A stretch of DNA of 64,000 nucleotides from Oligoflexia bacterium (GCA_015232355.1 JADFZW010000001.1:124001-188000); one strand, 5' to 3'; shown: positions 51,379-61,226, counted from the stretch's first letter. Numbers and translations: made by a program. The notes: generated by a model not told the origin, from the sequence alone.

Positions 51379-52524
51379 TTATTGTTGAGCTTTCTCTAAA
51401 AGTTCTTTTAATGCTTGCCAACGCTTACCATACTTTGCTTTATCATCATCTGCTTTCATCCAAATAAAATCTGGATGATCTTTAACTGAATTTCCAGTCC
51501 ATTTTCCACCGATAATTTTATTATCTTTATCAAGCTCTAATACACCTGTGTATACAACTTTATGTCTAGCACTGCTGTCATCTCCGTAAGGTTGTTCTCT
51601 TGAAGATAATTCTCCTAACCAATCAACTGTTAATTCGATTTCTACTTCACGTACTGTACCAACAGCACTGTCTTGACTAGCTTCTTTTTTATCAGAAATA
51701 ACTTTAGTACTATAACCAAAAATTGGTTGATTCCATACTGGAGCATCGATAGTCTTATCCATTACAAAGCCCTGTCCTTGTGGAATCAAATTAGTAAGCG
51801 CCAAGTAGAATGTAGCTATATGAACATCTTTATATTCTAACTCGTCACCAGTAATTTTATCAGATTCTATATTACATCTTCTACCAGCACCACAATCTTC
51901 TCCATTACTTACTTCACCTTCAAAATACAAATCTAAAGCTTTTAAGTCTGAAGAATTAAATTGAATACTTATTCCGTTAGGATTTTTTACTGTAACTGGC
52001 TTTGGTTCCTTGCAATTTAAGGCCCTTGATGCCCAACCATGACATAAACCAAACCATCCTTTTCCCTCTGGATTTTTAAATACTGAATCAGTTCTCTCAA
52101 TTTCTTCTCTAGTTAATGAATAAGAGTAATCCCCCAAATACAAATCCAATTTCATAGTAGGAGGTAATTTGTTGATTTTTTCTTGTGACATTAAAAATTT
52201 CATAGTGAATACATTGTGGGTCAAAAGATCAAATTTATTGTAGGTTCTATCAAGAGATGGACTATAACGAAGTCCTCCCTTAACTGTCGGCCAATAATTT
52301 TCTGGCCAAGGTTTATTTTCTAACTCTGATTGTTTAGGTAGAGTTTCGAAATCATAATTAAGAGTAAGCGGATTATTGGCAAATTTGCCTGCTGTTCTCA
52401 TAAGCTCAGGATTGTTTTTTGAATCCATTTTCTCGGCCAGAACAGTAAATGAAAGAAAAAAGCAAGAAACAGAGAGAGACAAAAGAAGAGCGCTAAATAA
52501 CTTAAAATGTTTAATCGAATACAC
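51379..52524 (-). CDS. Secreted transglutaminase-elicitor-like protein
   Basis: The 381-residue protein has a signal peptide (about 1-30). The mature part shows WPENYWPT (about 73-80), KGWFGLCHGWASRAL with a candidate nucleophile Cys161, a DVHIATFYLALTN segment with His235, and DAPVWNQPIFGY (about 261-271), then PDFIWMK near the end. This order resembles the transglutaminase elicitor family, known from Phytophthora GP42 (Pep-13) and bacteria such as Vibrio. The enzyme would crosslink Gln and Lys side chains outside the cytoplasm. As I recall relatives, a His lies where this protein has Tyr240; if so, catalysis may be altered. The family call rests on motif memory and needs a profile search. 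Confidence 0.58.
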   Translation of the reverse strand: MYSIKHFKLFSALLLSLSVSCFFLSFTVLAEKMDSKNNPELMRTAGKFANNPLTLNYDFETLPKQSELENKPWPENYWPTVKGGLRYSPSLDRTYNKFDLLTHNVFTMKFLMSQEKINKLPPTMKLDLYLGDYSYSLTREEIERTDSVFKNPEGKGWFGLCHGWASRALNCKEPKPVTVKNPNGISIQFNSSDLKALDLYFEGEVSNGEDCGAGRRCNIESDKITGDELEYKDVHIATFYLALTNLIPQGQGFVMDKTIDAPVWNQPIFGYSTKVISDKKEASQDSAVGTVREVEIELTVDWLGELSSREQPYGDDSSARHKVVYTGVLELDKDNKIIGGKWTGNSVKDHPDFIWMKADDDKAKYGKRWQALKELLEKAQQ

Positions 52525-52788
52525 TGGGTAACTCCTTGGAAAAAATTAATATAATAAAAAAACACAACTATTACTAAAAATAGATAGAAGACACGAACTG
52601 AAAACTGAGAAATTAAAACTTAAAACATAAATCCAACTAAAAAGTTGCTGCATTATAAGTTAAAAAAAAATAATTTTCACTTGTAATTATCAATATGTGT
52701 ATTTTTTACTCGACTTTACGTTTGCGAATTATTGACGTTAAAACACCTCTATGCTCTACTATTATTTTATAATCCTATGTAGGTACGT
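52525..52788. promoter_or_regulatory. Divergent promoter region of the transglutaminase-like and protease genes
   Basis: This 264-bp AT-rich gap lies between two genes for secreted proteins on opposite strands. A TTGACG (52732-52737) and a TATAAT (52768-52773) are present but 30 bp apart, too far to form one promoter. I see no long palindrome. Confidence 0.35.
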
Positions 52789-54432
52789 ATGCTAAAAATA
52801 TTTATCATATCAATTATCTCAATTATTTCAATCATCACCACTCTTACATCTACATCTTCTTTTTCTAAAGAGTTGGAAGAGTTATTTATTAATGTCCCAG
52901 CATCAGCAAACAACAGCAACAATACTCCTCCTGTTGTTTCTCCTTCTCAACCACCACCCACTGGATATTTAGGAGGACATAAAATTAAAATCTTATGGGC
53001 CATCCTAACCAATCCACTAACCACACAAGTAATATTTAATTTTAGCGAAAAACACAAAGCTGTAATTAATAAAAAGAAACTCGAATATCGATCTGCTACA
53101 AGTTTCACCTGGTATGGAACTGTTGAGGATAAACCACTAGAAGATATCGTAGTAACTATTCATAACGGAAAAATCTATGCTTCACTCAAGATCGAAAATC
53201 ATTTTTTCGTTTTATACACTCTCCCCAGCACCTCAAGCGAATTCGAATATGCAATTGCAGATTATGAATACAAACAACCAGATCTCATTAATGATGCCAT
53301 AATACCTTCAAATTTAAATAGCGATAGCAAAAGCGATAATAATAAGACCAATACTAGCAATACTAGCAATCTTACAAGCAAAGCTAACGATGATGGAACT
53401 CTCATGGATATATTGGTTGTCTATACTACCGCTGCTGCTTCCGCCGCTTCTTCGGTAGGAGGAATTGATCTTTTAATTCAAAATGCCGTTGATACAACAA
53501 ATCTGATTCTCTCCAATAGTGATGTTAACTACAGAGTAAGAGTTGTGCGTTCTCAAGAGGTCATTTACACAGATCCAGTAGATATCGAAATTGCTTTAGA
53601 TCAAGTAACAGATTCATCTGATGGTAACATTGATAGTGTTCATACTCTTAGAGATGAAGTGGGAGCAGATTTTGTAAGTTTTTGGGTTAAATATTTAGGT
53701 GGTCCATACGCGGGCATAGGATATCTTCTAACAACAGGTAGTGCAAGTTCTCGAGCACCAGCTGCATTTACGGTAGTAGCAATGGAGGCAGGATATGATA
53801 ACTCCGTCACCTTCGCTCACGAATTAGGTCACAACTGGGGAGCACATCATGAGAGAGCAAATGCCACTAGACAAGGATCTTATTACTACTCCTATGGATA
53901 CTACACTGGAGTATATGGCACAATCATGAGTTACCAGTACCAGGGAGCTAGAGTAAAATACTTTTCCAATCCAGCAAAACAATATAATGGTGCCACTCTA
54001 GGAGTTGGAATCGAAAATCAGAGTACTGCTGCCAATAATAGTTTAACTTTGAATAATCAAGCACTACAATCTGCTTCTTATAGAACCACAGTAATTGATC
54101 CTGGTAATACTACCACTATTACATCAACTGGTGTTGCCGCTATTGAACTAATGAAAAAGAAAACTATGGTTGAGGGTTGTTTTATTGCTACTGCCGCTTA
54201 CGGAACTCCATTTGATAAGGATCTTGATATCCTTCGCCGTTTTAGAGATGAGATCTTAGAAACATATTCACTGGGAAGATGGTTTACTAATTTTTATTAT
54301 CAAAACTCACCTCCTCTGGCCCGTTGGCTTGTACATAATAGTTGGGCCCAAAAACCAACTCGCTTACTACTTAAACCAGTTGTTTTGTTTGCCAACTATC
54401 TGCTAAAAAATAGAGGTAAAAAAAATAAATGA
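52789..54432 (+). CDS. Secreted reprolysin-like metzincin with CFI-box C-terminus
   Basis: The 547-residue protein has a signal peptide whose hydrophobic core is built from 9-bp repeats (Ser-Ile-Ile), a propeptide-like region (about 60-190), then a metalloprotease domain. HELGHNWGAHH supplies the zinc ligands His344, His348 and His354 and Glu345, and the Met-turn is YGTIMSYQ with Met380. This is the HExxHxxGxxH metzincin pattern, closest to M12B-like bacterial proteases. The C-terminus has CFIATAAYG from Cys464, then LRRFRDEIL, GRWFTNFYYQNSPPLARW and a hydrophobic/basic end, the CFI-box-CTERM module, thought to direct surface sorting. It overlaps the barrel gene as ATGA. Confidence 0.85.
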   Translation: MLKIFIISIISIISIITTLTSTSSFSKELEELFINVPASANNSNNTPPVVSPSQPPPTGYLGGHKIKILWAILTNPLTTQVIFNFSEKHKAVINKKKLEYRSATSFTWYGTVEDKPLEDIVVTIHNGKIYASLKIENHFFVLYTLPSTSSEFEYAIADYEYKQPDLINDAIIPSNLNSDSKSDNNKTNTSNTSNLTSKANDDGTLMDILVVYTTAAASAASSVGGIDLLIQNAVDTTNLILSNSDVNYRVRVVRSQEVIYTDPVDIEIALDQVTDSSDGNIDSVHTLRDEVGADFVSFWVKYLGGPYAGIGYLLTTGSASSRAPAAFTVVAMEAGYDNSVTFAHELGHNWGAHHERANATRQGSYYYSYGYYTGVYGTIMSYQYQGARVKYFSNPAKQYNGATLGVGIENQSTAANNSLTLNNQALQSASYRTTVIDPGNTTTITSTGVAAIELMKKKTMVEGCFIATAAYGTPFDKDLDILRRFRDEILETYSLGRWFTNFYYQNSPPLARWLVHNSWAQKPTRLLLKPVVLFANYLLKNRGKKNK

Positions 54433-55148
54433 AAAAAAATATTTTTTTAACCACATTAACCTTAATGATATCATTGGTGTCAATCATATTTACTTCGAGA
54501 ATATCCTTTGCTGGTGAACTAGATCTCTCTGCTCAATATTGGAGTGTAGCTGGAAGCGGATCTCTATCCGCATCCAATCTTGCTCTCTCAACTATAGACA
54601 AAAATGATACTGCCGCATACTTTGCCACTATTCAATATTATCAAAAAAATAGTTTCTTCCATTTCACCAACATACTTTTACGAGGAACATACTTACTCTA
54701 CAGTTCAACTAACGATAATGAAAAAATAACTACCGATATAAATGCCAGCAATGCTGATCTATTTTTCTTTCCAATAAATTTATCTGGTCTCGAAATAGGA
54801 GGTGGACTTAAAGCAATCCAAGGAGAATTTAAAGAGACATATACATCACTACAAACAACTTACTCTTACAAAGCCACGATATATATTCCTATGGCCTATC
54901 TTGGTTTCCAATATAACCTTGATACAAATTTCAAACTTCAGGCCATTGTATTAGGAATGAAAGCAAAAAAGGGATCCTATTATGATTATCTTGGACAACT
55001 AAGTTACAGTGGATTTAGTCACTCTTCTTCTCCCAAAATTTCCCTAAGTCTAGGTTATCGTCAATTCACTCTCAAACACAAAGATGATGAATTAGAGTTC
55101 GACTTAAGATTTAGCGGCCCCTTTGGAGGAGCGCTGATTGCTTTCTAA
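54429..55148 (+). CDS. Outer-membrane beta-barrel protein coupled to the metzincin
   Basis: The 239-residue protein has a signal peptide (about 1-28, ending SFAG) and a mature part of alternating hydrophobic/polar residues with many Tyr, Ser and Gly, ending in a strand before a terminal Phe (GGALIAF). This fits an eight- to ten-stranded outer-membrane barrel. It shares the ATGA overlap with the protease gene, so the two products are made together; the barrel may help anchor or export the protease. No family was recognised. Confidence 0.62.
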   Translation: MKKNIFLTTLTLMISLVSIIFTSRISFAGELDLSAQYWSVAGSGSLSASNLALSTIDKNDTAAYFATIQYYQKNSFFHFTNILLRGTYLLYSSTNDNEKITTDINASNADLFFFPINLSGLEIGGGLKAIQGEFKETYTSLQTTYSYKATIYIPMAYLGFQYNLDTNFKLQAIVLGMKAKKGSYYDYLGQLSYSGFSHSSSPKISLSLGYRQFTLKHKDDELEFDLRFSGPFGGALIAF

Positions 55149-57496
55149 AATTTCAAACTCCTAAGATAAAAATAAGTAATACACTCTTCCACTACCACCT
55201 TGAATTTTTTGTTGGCATTAATTAAATCTTCTCTATATGTATATGTGCCCGCAGATGTTTTACACCCATCACAAGAATTTTGATTTTGATTTTGATTTTG
55301 ATTTTGATTGAATTTCTTATAGCACCCTTTCGAAATAAAAAGTGGTAATTCCAGCTTATCTTTTATTTTAACAAAGGGAAATTTTTCTACTTCATCATTT
55401 TCATTTTCATCTTCATTTTCTACCCACAAGTAGGAAAATAATAAATCACTATTATCTGATAAATTAGACAGTATATTTAAAAAAGCAAAATGATTTGCAA
55501 TATAAAGATAAAAATCACTAAATATTTTAACTGCAGGAAAGCGCAATTTTATCTCTTTGGCATAGATAAAATGGGCGGGATTGTTTAACCCAACAACAAA
55601 AGTTATATCTTCTCTGTTATTGCTATGTTTAGAAAAAAATTCACACATACTTTGAATATTTGCATTCACATCTGTAGGTGTATCAATTGGGTGTAAAGGG
55701 AAGAAATAAAATTTCTCTTGCCAATTACCTACCTCTGCCAATTGTAATTTTCCACTTTTAAGTTTATTCCACGATATAAATGGACTCTCTTGGTTTAAAG
55801 GATTTAAATTTTTTCGTCTAGATAAAAAGTGCCAAAATTCCCTCTGATTTTCGACCTGTGCTGCTTTGAAATTCATTTCTGAAGATAACTTTTTTGATCC
55901 TTCTTTTAGGCAATCGCTGACTTGCTGATAGAGTTGATTTTTTATCTTCTTGAGAAGAGAAATAGGGACAATGTAATTTCTAGATATCTTCACCTTATCC
56001 AAATCCAAAACAATTTCTACAGGAAAATCTTTTGATTCCGTTAGCAATTTACTTATTGTAGTTATAAAAGAATTGCCCTCTGATTCTGCTACCTCAGCTA
56101 TCTCAGCTATCTCAGCTAAAGAAAATTGGTACTCTTTAGAAAGTAGGGGAATAAAAAAAGTCAATGTCTTATCTTGAAAAATCAAATTTGCTTTAATTTT
56201 ATTTTTATAAACTTTAATCTTCTTTTCATCGAATGAGCGAAGCAAAGATGGTTCATCTGATGAATATCTTTTACTCTGAGTAAGATATACTTCATCTCCA
56301 ATCGACATATGAACAGTCGATGGAAGATTTATTTCTACAATATCAACTATTTGATTTTTTTTTGCTTTTACTCTTATATTAAAGGCATTGAAATGAGTTC
56401 CTCCGCCTGACTTAAACAAAACCAATAGCTGATCATTTTGCCAAAGATCCTCATTTAATTTTAATCTAATTCCTGAATTTGCCAAAACTTTTTGTATACT
56501 CCCTAAATAGATTCCACGATGTCCAGGATAGGTATTATCAATCAGATCATCTGCTTTGGGATTATTAAAATAACCTTTGCTTGTTTTTCTAGAAAAAGTA
56601 AGTTTGGCAGCATTTGATAATTGTTGGTATTTTTCCTCTGATAACTTTTCACGCTCATCTAAAATTGCACGATAAAATCTCACCACATTATAAACGTACT
56701 CTTTGCTCTTCATTCTTCCTTCAATCTTAAATGAGTTCACTCCCGCTTCCGCCAACTTCAAAATATCTCTTCCTAAATTTAAATCATTACATGAAAAACA
56801 ATAATTTTTTTTATTTTCATTCTTAGGATTATTGTTATTAGCAGAGTAAAAATAGTTGCGACAAATTTGCGCACACTCTCCTCTATTTCCAGAACGATTT
56901 AAGAGAAGACCTGAGCATAAACAAAGACCAGAAAAGGAGTAGCATAGAGCGCCGTGAATAAAGACTTCCAATTCCATCTCTCTATACTGGCACTTTAAAT
57001 TCTTTAAATTCTTGATTGCATCTATACACAACTCTCTTGAAAGTACCACTCTACTTATTCCATTTTTTTGGGCCCATTCAAGTCCCATTGAATTATGAAG
57101 CGCCATTTGAGTTGAAGCATGAATTTTAAATTCTGGAAATTTTGTTTTTATAATCTCTAGTAGACCCAAATCCTGAATTATAAGACCATCAATAGCGATT
57201 AATCTCAGCTCTTCAAGCGTGTCACAGAGTAATTGGAGTTCACTATCTTTAAGAAGAGTATTTAAAGTTACATATATTTTTTTTTCTCTCCCTTTTTCTC
57301 TCCCTTTCTCTCTCTCTGGCGCATGAAGAGCATAATGCTTTAAACGCCTTAAATCTTTGAAGGAAAAATTTGTAGCGGATTTTCGTGCAGAAAAGTTTTT
57401 TAGTCCAAGATAAACACTATCGGCACCAGCATTATAGGCAATAATTGCCGTATGTAAATCTCCAGCTGGTGCTAATAACTCAACATTCGTATTCAT
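55145..57496 (-). CDS. Peptidase U32 family protein (RlhA/YdcP-like)
   Basis: The ATG at 57496 follows AGGA by 9 bp and is preferred to the TTG at 57523. The 783-residue protein has ELLAPAGDLHTAIIAYNAGADSVYLG, the U32 block FIHGALCYSFSGLCLCSGLLLNRSGNRGECAQ (seen as FIHGALCYSFSG and GNRGECAQ), and a second Cys in the CFSCNDLNL region, which with them can hold an iron-sulfur cluster. RlhA of E. coli hydroxylates 23S rRNA C2501; this protein may do the same. It is interrupted by in-frame repeats (GREK, EIAEIAE, ENENE and NQNQ types). Its stop overlaps the stop of the convergent barrel gene. Confidence 0.8.
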   Translation of the reverse strand: MNTNVELLAPAGDLHTAIIAYNAGADSVYLGLKNFSARKSATNFSFKDLRRLKHYALHAPEREKGREKGREKKIYVTLNTLLKDSELQLLCDTLEELRLIAIDGLIIQDLGLLEIIKTKFPEFKIHASTQMALHNSMGLEWAQKNGISRVVLSRELCIDAIKNLKNLKCQYREMELEVFIHGALCYSFSGLCLCSGLLLNRSGNRGECAQICRNYFYSANNNNPKNENKKNYCFSCNDLNLGRDILKLAEAGVNSFKIEGRMKSKEYVYNVVRFYRAILDEREKLSEEKYQQLSNAAKLTFSRKTSKGYFNNPKADDLIDNTYPGHRGIYLGSIQKVLANSGIRLKLNEDLWQNDQLLVLFKSGGGTHFNAFNIRVKAKKNQIVDIVEINLPSTVHMSIGDEVYLTQSKRYSSDEPSLLRSFDEKKIKVYKNKIKANLIFQDKTLTFFIPLLSKEYQFSLAEIAEIAEVAESEGNSFITTISKLLTESKDFPVEIVLDLDKVKISRNYIVPISLLKKIKNQLYQQVSDCLKEGSKKLSSEMNFKAAQVENQREFWHFLSRRKNLNPLNQESPFISWNKLKSGKLQLAEVGNWQEKFYFFPLHPIDTPTDVNANIQSMCEFFSKHSNNREDITFVVGLNNPAHFIYAKEIKLRFPAVKIFSDFYLYIANHFAFLNILSNLSDNSDLLFSYLWVENEDENENDEVEKFPFVKIKDKLELPLFISKGCYKKFNQNQNQNQNQNSCDGCKTSAGTYTYREDLINANKKFKVVVEECITYFYLRSLKF
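55275..55312 (-). repeat. 6-bp tandem repeat in the U32 protein
   Basis: About six copies of TTGATT-like units (plus strand) encode an Asn-Gln run near the C-terminus, just before a conserved-looking CDGCK motif. The frame is preserved. Confidence 0.88.
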
Positions 57497-57608
57497 TTTA
57501 CTATTCCTGATATTGCCCGACAAAAATGATAATAATTATTATTTATTCCTATTGTAGTAATCTTATTGTATCTAATTTATAATTTCACTTGTAAACGATT
57601 TTTAGAAC

Positions 57609-57650
57609 GATCTTAGAATGATCTTAGAATGATCTTAGAATGATCTTATT
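57609..57650. repeat. 11-bp tandem repeat upstream of the PFOR gene
   Basis: GATCTTAGAAT is repeated three times perfectly with a fourth partial copy, 37 bp before the PFOR start codon. It is probably within the 5' untranslated region or promoter. Repeat number could affect expression spacing. Confidence 0.9.
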
Positions 57651-57686
57651 AATGATTTTGGAATAATTTTTTAGCAAAGGATTTTT

Positions 57687-60600
57687 ATGAAAAAACTCGA
57701 AAAGCAAACAATTAATGGTAACAATGCTGCTGCTCATGTAGCTTACGCTTTTAGCGACGTGGCCGCTATCTATCCAATCACTCCATCCTCTGAGATGGGT
57801 GAGTACTCTGATCTTTGGGCCGCCAATGGTAGAAAAAATATCTTTGGCGAAGTAGTTGATGTAATCGAAATGCAATCAGAAGCAGGAGCGGCCGGTGCTG
57901 TTCATGGTTCACTCTCTGCTGGTGCTTTCACTACTACATTTACTGCCTCTCAAGGTCTAATGCTTATGTTACCAAACATGCACAAGATCGCTGGTGAAAT
58001 GTTACCAACTGTTTTTCACGTCTCTGCAAGGGCGCTTGCAGCTCAATCACTCTCTATCTTTGGTGATCACTCTGACGTGATGTCTGCTCGTAATACTGGT
58101 TTTGCTATGACCGTATCATCTTCAGTGCAAGAGGTGATGGATATGGCCATCGTTTCACATCTGGCCACTCTTAAATCGAAAATTCCATTCTTACACTTCT
58201 TTGATGGTTTCAGAACTTCTAGTGAAACTCAAAAAATTGAAGTTGCAAGTTATGATGATTTAGCATCTCTTATCGAACCACAATACATTGAAGATTTCAG
58301 ATCTCGCGCTCTCAATCCAGAAAATCCAAAATTAAAAGTTGGAGCACAAAATCCAGATGTATATTTTCAAGGAAGAGAGACTACTAATAAAGAGTACACT
58401 GCTACTCCAGCAATTGTTCAAGAGTATATGGACAAAGTTGCAAAATTAGTTGGAAGACAATATCACTTATTTGATTATGTAGGTGATCCTAATGCTGAAA
58501 AATTAATTATAGCTATGGGAAGTGGTTGTGAAACAATCGAAGAGACAATTAATTACTTAAGAAATAAGGGTGAAAAAATTGGTTTAGTAAAAGTACGTTT
58601 ATTTAGACCATTTTGTGGCGAAACACTTGCGAAAGCAATTCCATCCTCTGTAAAAAAGATTGCAGTACTAGATAGAACAAAAGAACCAGGTGCTATCGGC
58701 GATCCATTATACTTAGATGTATTGGCCGCTCTCAAAGATAGAAAAGAATTAAAAATTATTGGTGGTAGATATGGATTGTCCTCTAAAGAATTTACTCCAT
58801 CAATGGTAAAAGCAGTTTATGATTTTCTAGATGCTAAGTGCACTCATGGTTTTACAGTTGGTATTAATGATGATGTAACTCATCTTTCGATTCCTGTTAA
58901 AGAAGAAATTAATACTACTCCTAAAGGAACCATCACTTGTAAATTTTGGGGACTAGGAGCTGACGGTACTGTTGGTGCAAATAAAAACTCAATCACCATT
59001 ATTGGTGACAATACAGAAATGTATGCTCAAGGATATTTTCAATATGACTCTAAAAAATCTGGTGGTATTACCAGAAGCCATTTGCGTTTTGGTAAAGAGC
59101 AAATCAGATCATCATACTTGGTAAATCATGCAGACTTCATTGCTTGCCATAATCCTGCATTCATTGGTCGCTACGATATTTTAGAGGGAATTAAGGATGG
59201 TGGAACACTACTTATTAATTCCAATTGGAAATCAGAGGATGTATTTAATAATCTTACTGAAGATATGCAAAAGACTATTATAGAAAAGAAAATCAAACTC
59301 TATAATATCGATGCTCTAAAAATTTCTACAGAAGTAGGACTTGGCGCTCGAATCAACACTGTTATGCAAGCAGCTTTCTTTGCAATATCAAACGTACTCG
59401 ATCGTAAAGAGGCAGTTGGTATGATTAAAAAAGCAATTCAAAAATCCTACTCTAAAAAGGGCCAAGGAATTGTGGATATGAACTGGAAGGCAGTAGATGC
59501 TACTGATAATGCTCTTAAAGAAATTCCAGTTCCAAGTAAACCAACAGGCAAATCAACACCAATGAAGCGTTTAATTCCAGAAAATGCTGATCACTTCACT
59601 CGCACAATTATTGAACCAATCATGAGAGAAAAGGGTGATACAATAAAAGTATCTGAGATGCCTTATGATGGAATTATTCCAAACACTACTACTCGTCTAG
59701 AAAAACGTGGTGTTGCTCCTAAAGTTCCACACTGGCATGCTGATAAATGTATTCAATGTAATCAATGTGCATTTGTATGTCCACACGCTGCTGTTCGTGC
59801 AAAATTAATTGAACCAAAGAGTCTGTCATCAGCACCTTCAACTTTTAATGCTGTTGAAGCAAAAGGAAAAGATAAAGATTATAAATATAAAATTCAAGTC
59901 TATCCAGAAGATTGCATTGGTTGCGAAGATTGTGTGAATGAGTGTCCAGTTCAAGCGCTTACTATGAGTCCTACAGATGAAGAACGTACTCGTGGTGAAA
60001 CTAAAAATGCTGAATTTTTTGATTCACTTCCAACAGACATTTTAGGAAGCAATAAAGAAGATACAGTTAAGGGTAGCCAATTTAAACAACCATTACTTGA
60101 GTTCTCTGGTGCTTGCGGTGGTTGCGGTGAAACTCCATACGTTCGTTTACTTACTCAACTATTCGGCGATCGCATGATCATTGCAAATGCTACTGGCTGT
60201 TCATCCATTTGGGGCGGAACTTTCCCATCAATTCCTTATTGTAAAAATAAAGATGGGCATGGACCTGCTTGGGCCAATTCACTCTTTGAAGATAATGCTG
60301 AATATGGATTAGGAATGAGACTAGCAGTTGATTCCAATCGTAGACTATTAAAGAGCACGGCCAGTACACTTATTAGTACTGCCTCTGCTGGATCTAGCAT
60401 CGACAATGAATTAAAAAATGCACTTACTTGGTCACTTGAACATTGGGATGCTACAGATGAAGAAGCAAAGAAAAATGCTCATAAGATAAAAGATTTATTA
60501 GCAGTAGCACTTAAAAAATCAAATTCTTCGAGTGAAAAATTAATTAAGAAAGCAATTGAATTACAAAACTATTTTATTGCTAAATCAGTTTGGTCACTTG

Positions 60601-61226
60601 GAGGAGATGGCTGGGCCTATGATATTGGTTACGGCGGTCTTGATCACTCTCTGGCAACTGGAAAAAATATGAACGTGTTGGTTATGGATACTGAAGTCTA
60701 CTCAAATACTGGAGGACAAGCATCTAAATCATCACCACTAGGTGCTGTTGCTAAATTTGCAGAAGCAGGAAAAAATACTGTTAAAAAAGATTTAGGTATG
60801 ATGTTTATGAGCTATGGTTACGTTTATGTTGCATCTGTGGCCATGGGAGCTAATAAAAATCAATTAATCAAAGCTCTCAAAGAAGCAGAAGCATACAATG
60901 GCCCATCAATTGTAATTGCATACGCTCCTTGTATTAATCATGGAATAGATATGTCTAAGAGTCAGGAACGTGAAAAGTTAGCAGTAGATTCTGGTTATTG
61001 GATTTTATATCGTTACAACCCACTACTTAAAGCAGAGGGAAAAAATCCACTTATCTTAGATTCAAAAGAACCAAAATATGCTGTTACTGATTTCTTGAAA
61101 GAAGAGACACGTTACACCTCTCTAGAAAGAAGCTTCCCTGAGCGTTCTGCTTCTTTTAAAGAGCGCTTTAGTGTTTACGTAAAAGAGAGATATGAGCAAT
61201 ACAAGAGATTAGCGGAATCGAAATAA
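57687..61226 (+). CDS. nifJ: Pyruvate:ferredoxin (flavodoxin) oxidoreductase
   Basis: The 1179-residue single-chain enzyme has all expected parts. Domain I starts with NAAAHVAYAFSDVAAIYPITPSSEMGEY (seen as YPITPSSEMGEY). The ferredoxin-like domain has two clusters: CIQCNQCAFVCP from residue 688 and CIGCEDCVNECP from about 743. The C-terminal TPP-binding part has ACGGCGETPY (about 809), GDGWAYDIGYGGLDHSLATG (from 974) and a CINHG cysteine. It oxidises pyruvate to acetyl-CoA and passes electrons to ferredoxin or flavodoxin, an oxygen-sensitive reaction used under low oxygen. AAAGGA precedes the ATG at a 5-6 bp spacing. It is transcribed alone with an 11-bp repeat upstream. Confidence 0.95.
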   Translation: MKKLEKQTINGNNAAAHVAYAFSDVAAIYPITPSSEMGEYSDLWAANGRKNIFGEVVDVIEMQSEAGAAGAVHGSLSAGAFTTTFTASQGLMLMLPNMHKIAGEMLPTVFHVSARALAAQSLSIFGDHSDVMSARNTGFAMTVSSSVQEVMDMAIVSHLATLKSKIPFLHFFDGFRTSSETQKIEVASYDDLASLIEPQYIEDFRSRALNPENPKLKVGAQNPDVYFQGRETTNKEYTATPAIVQEYMDKVAKLVGRQYHLFDYVGDPNAEKLIIAMGSGCETIEETINYLRNKGEKIGLVKVRLFRPFCGETLAKAIPSSVKKIAVLDRTKEPGAIGDPLYLDVLAALKDRKELKIIGGRYGLSSKEFTPSMVKAVYDFLDAKCTHGFTVGINDDVTHLSIPVKEEINTTPKGTITCKFWGLGADGTVGANKNSITIIGDNTEMYAQGYFQYDSKKSGGITRSHLRFGKEQIRSSYLVNHADFIACHNPAFIGRYDILEGIKDGGTLLINSNWKSEDVFNNLTEDMQKTIIEKKIKLYNIDALKISTEVGLGARINTVMQAAFFAISNVLDRKEAVGMIKKAIQKSYSKKGQGIVDMNWKAVDATDNALKEIPVPSKPTGKSTPMKRLIPENADHFTRTIIEPIMREKGDTIKVSEMPYDGIIPNTTTRLEKRGVAPKVPHWHADKCIQCNQCAFVCPHAAVRAKLIEPKSLSSAPSTFNAVEAKGKDKDYKYKIQVYPEDCIGCEDCVNECPVQALTMSPTDEERTRGETKNAEFFDSLPTDILGSNKEDTVKGSQFKQPLLEFSGACGGCGETPYVRLLTQLFGDRMIIANATGCSSIWGGTFPSIPYCKNKDGHGPAWANSLFEDNAEYGLGMRLAVDSNRRLLKSTASTLISTASAGSSIDNELKNALTWSLEHWDATDEEAKKNAHKIKDLLAVALKKSNSSSEKLIKKAIELQNYFIAKSVWSLGGDGWAYDIGYGGLDHSLATGKNMNVLVMDTEVYSNTGGQASKSSPLGAVAKFAEAGKNTVKKDLGMMFMSYGYVYVASVAMGANKNQLIKALKEAEAYNGPSIVIAYAPCINHGIDMSKSQEREKLAVDSGYWILYRYNPLLKAEGKNPLILDSKEPKYAVTDFLKEETRYTSLERSFPERSASFKERFSVYVKERYEQYKRLAESK

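Noticed and set aside
52732-52773. Sigma-70 promoter for the metzincin gene
   Set aside because: The TTGACG and TATAAT elements are 30 bp apart, incompatible with a single promoter.
57552-57583. Sigma-70 promoter before PFOR
   Set aside because: TTGTAG and TATAAT are separated by 20 bp, and the -35 is weak, so it was not called.
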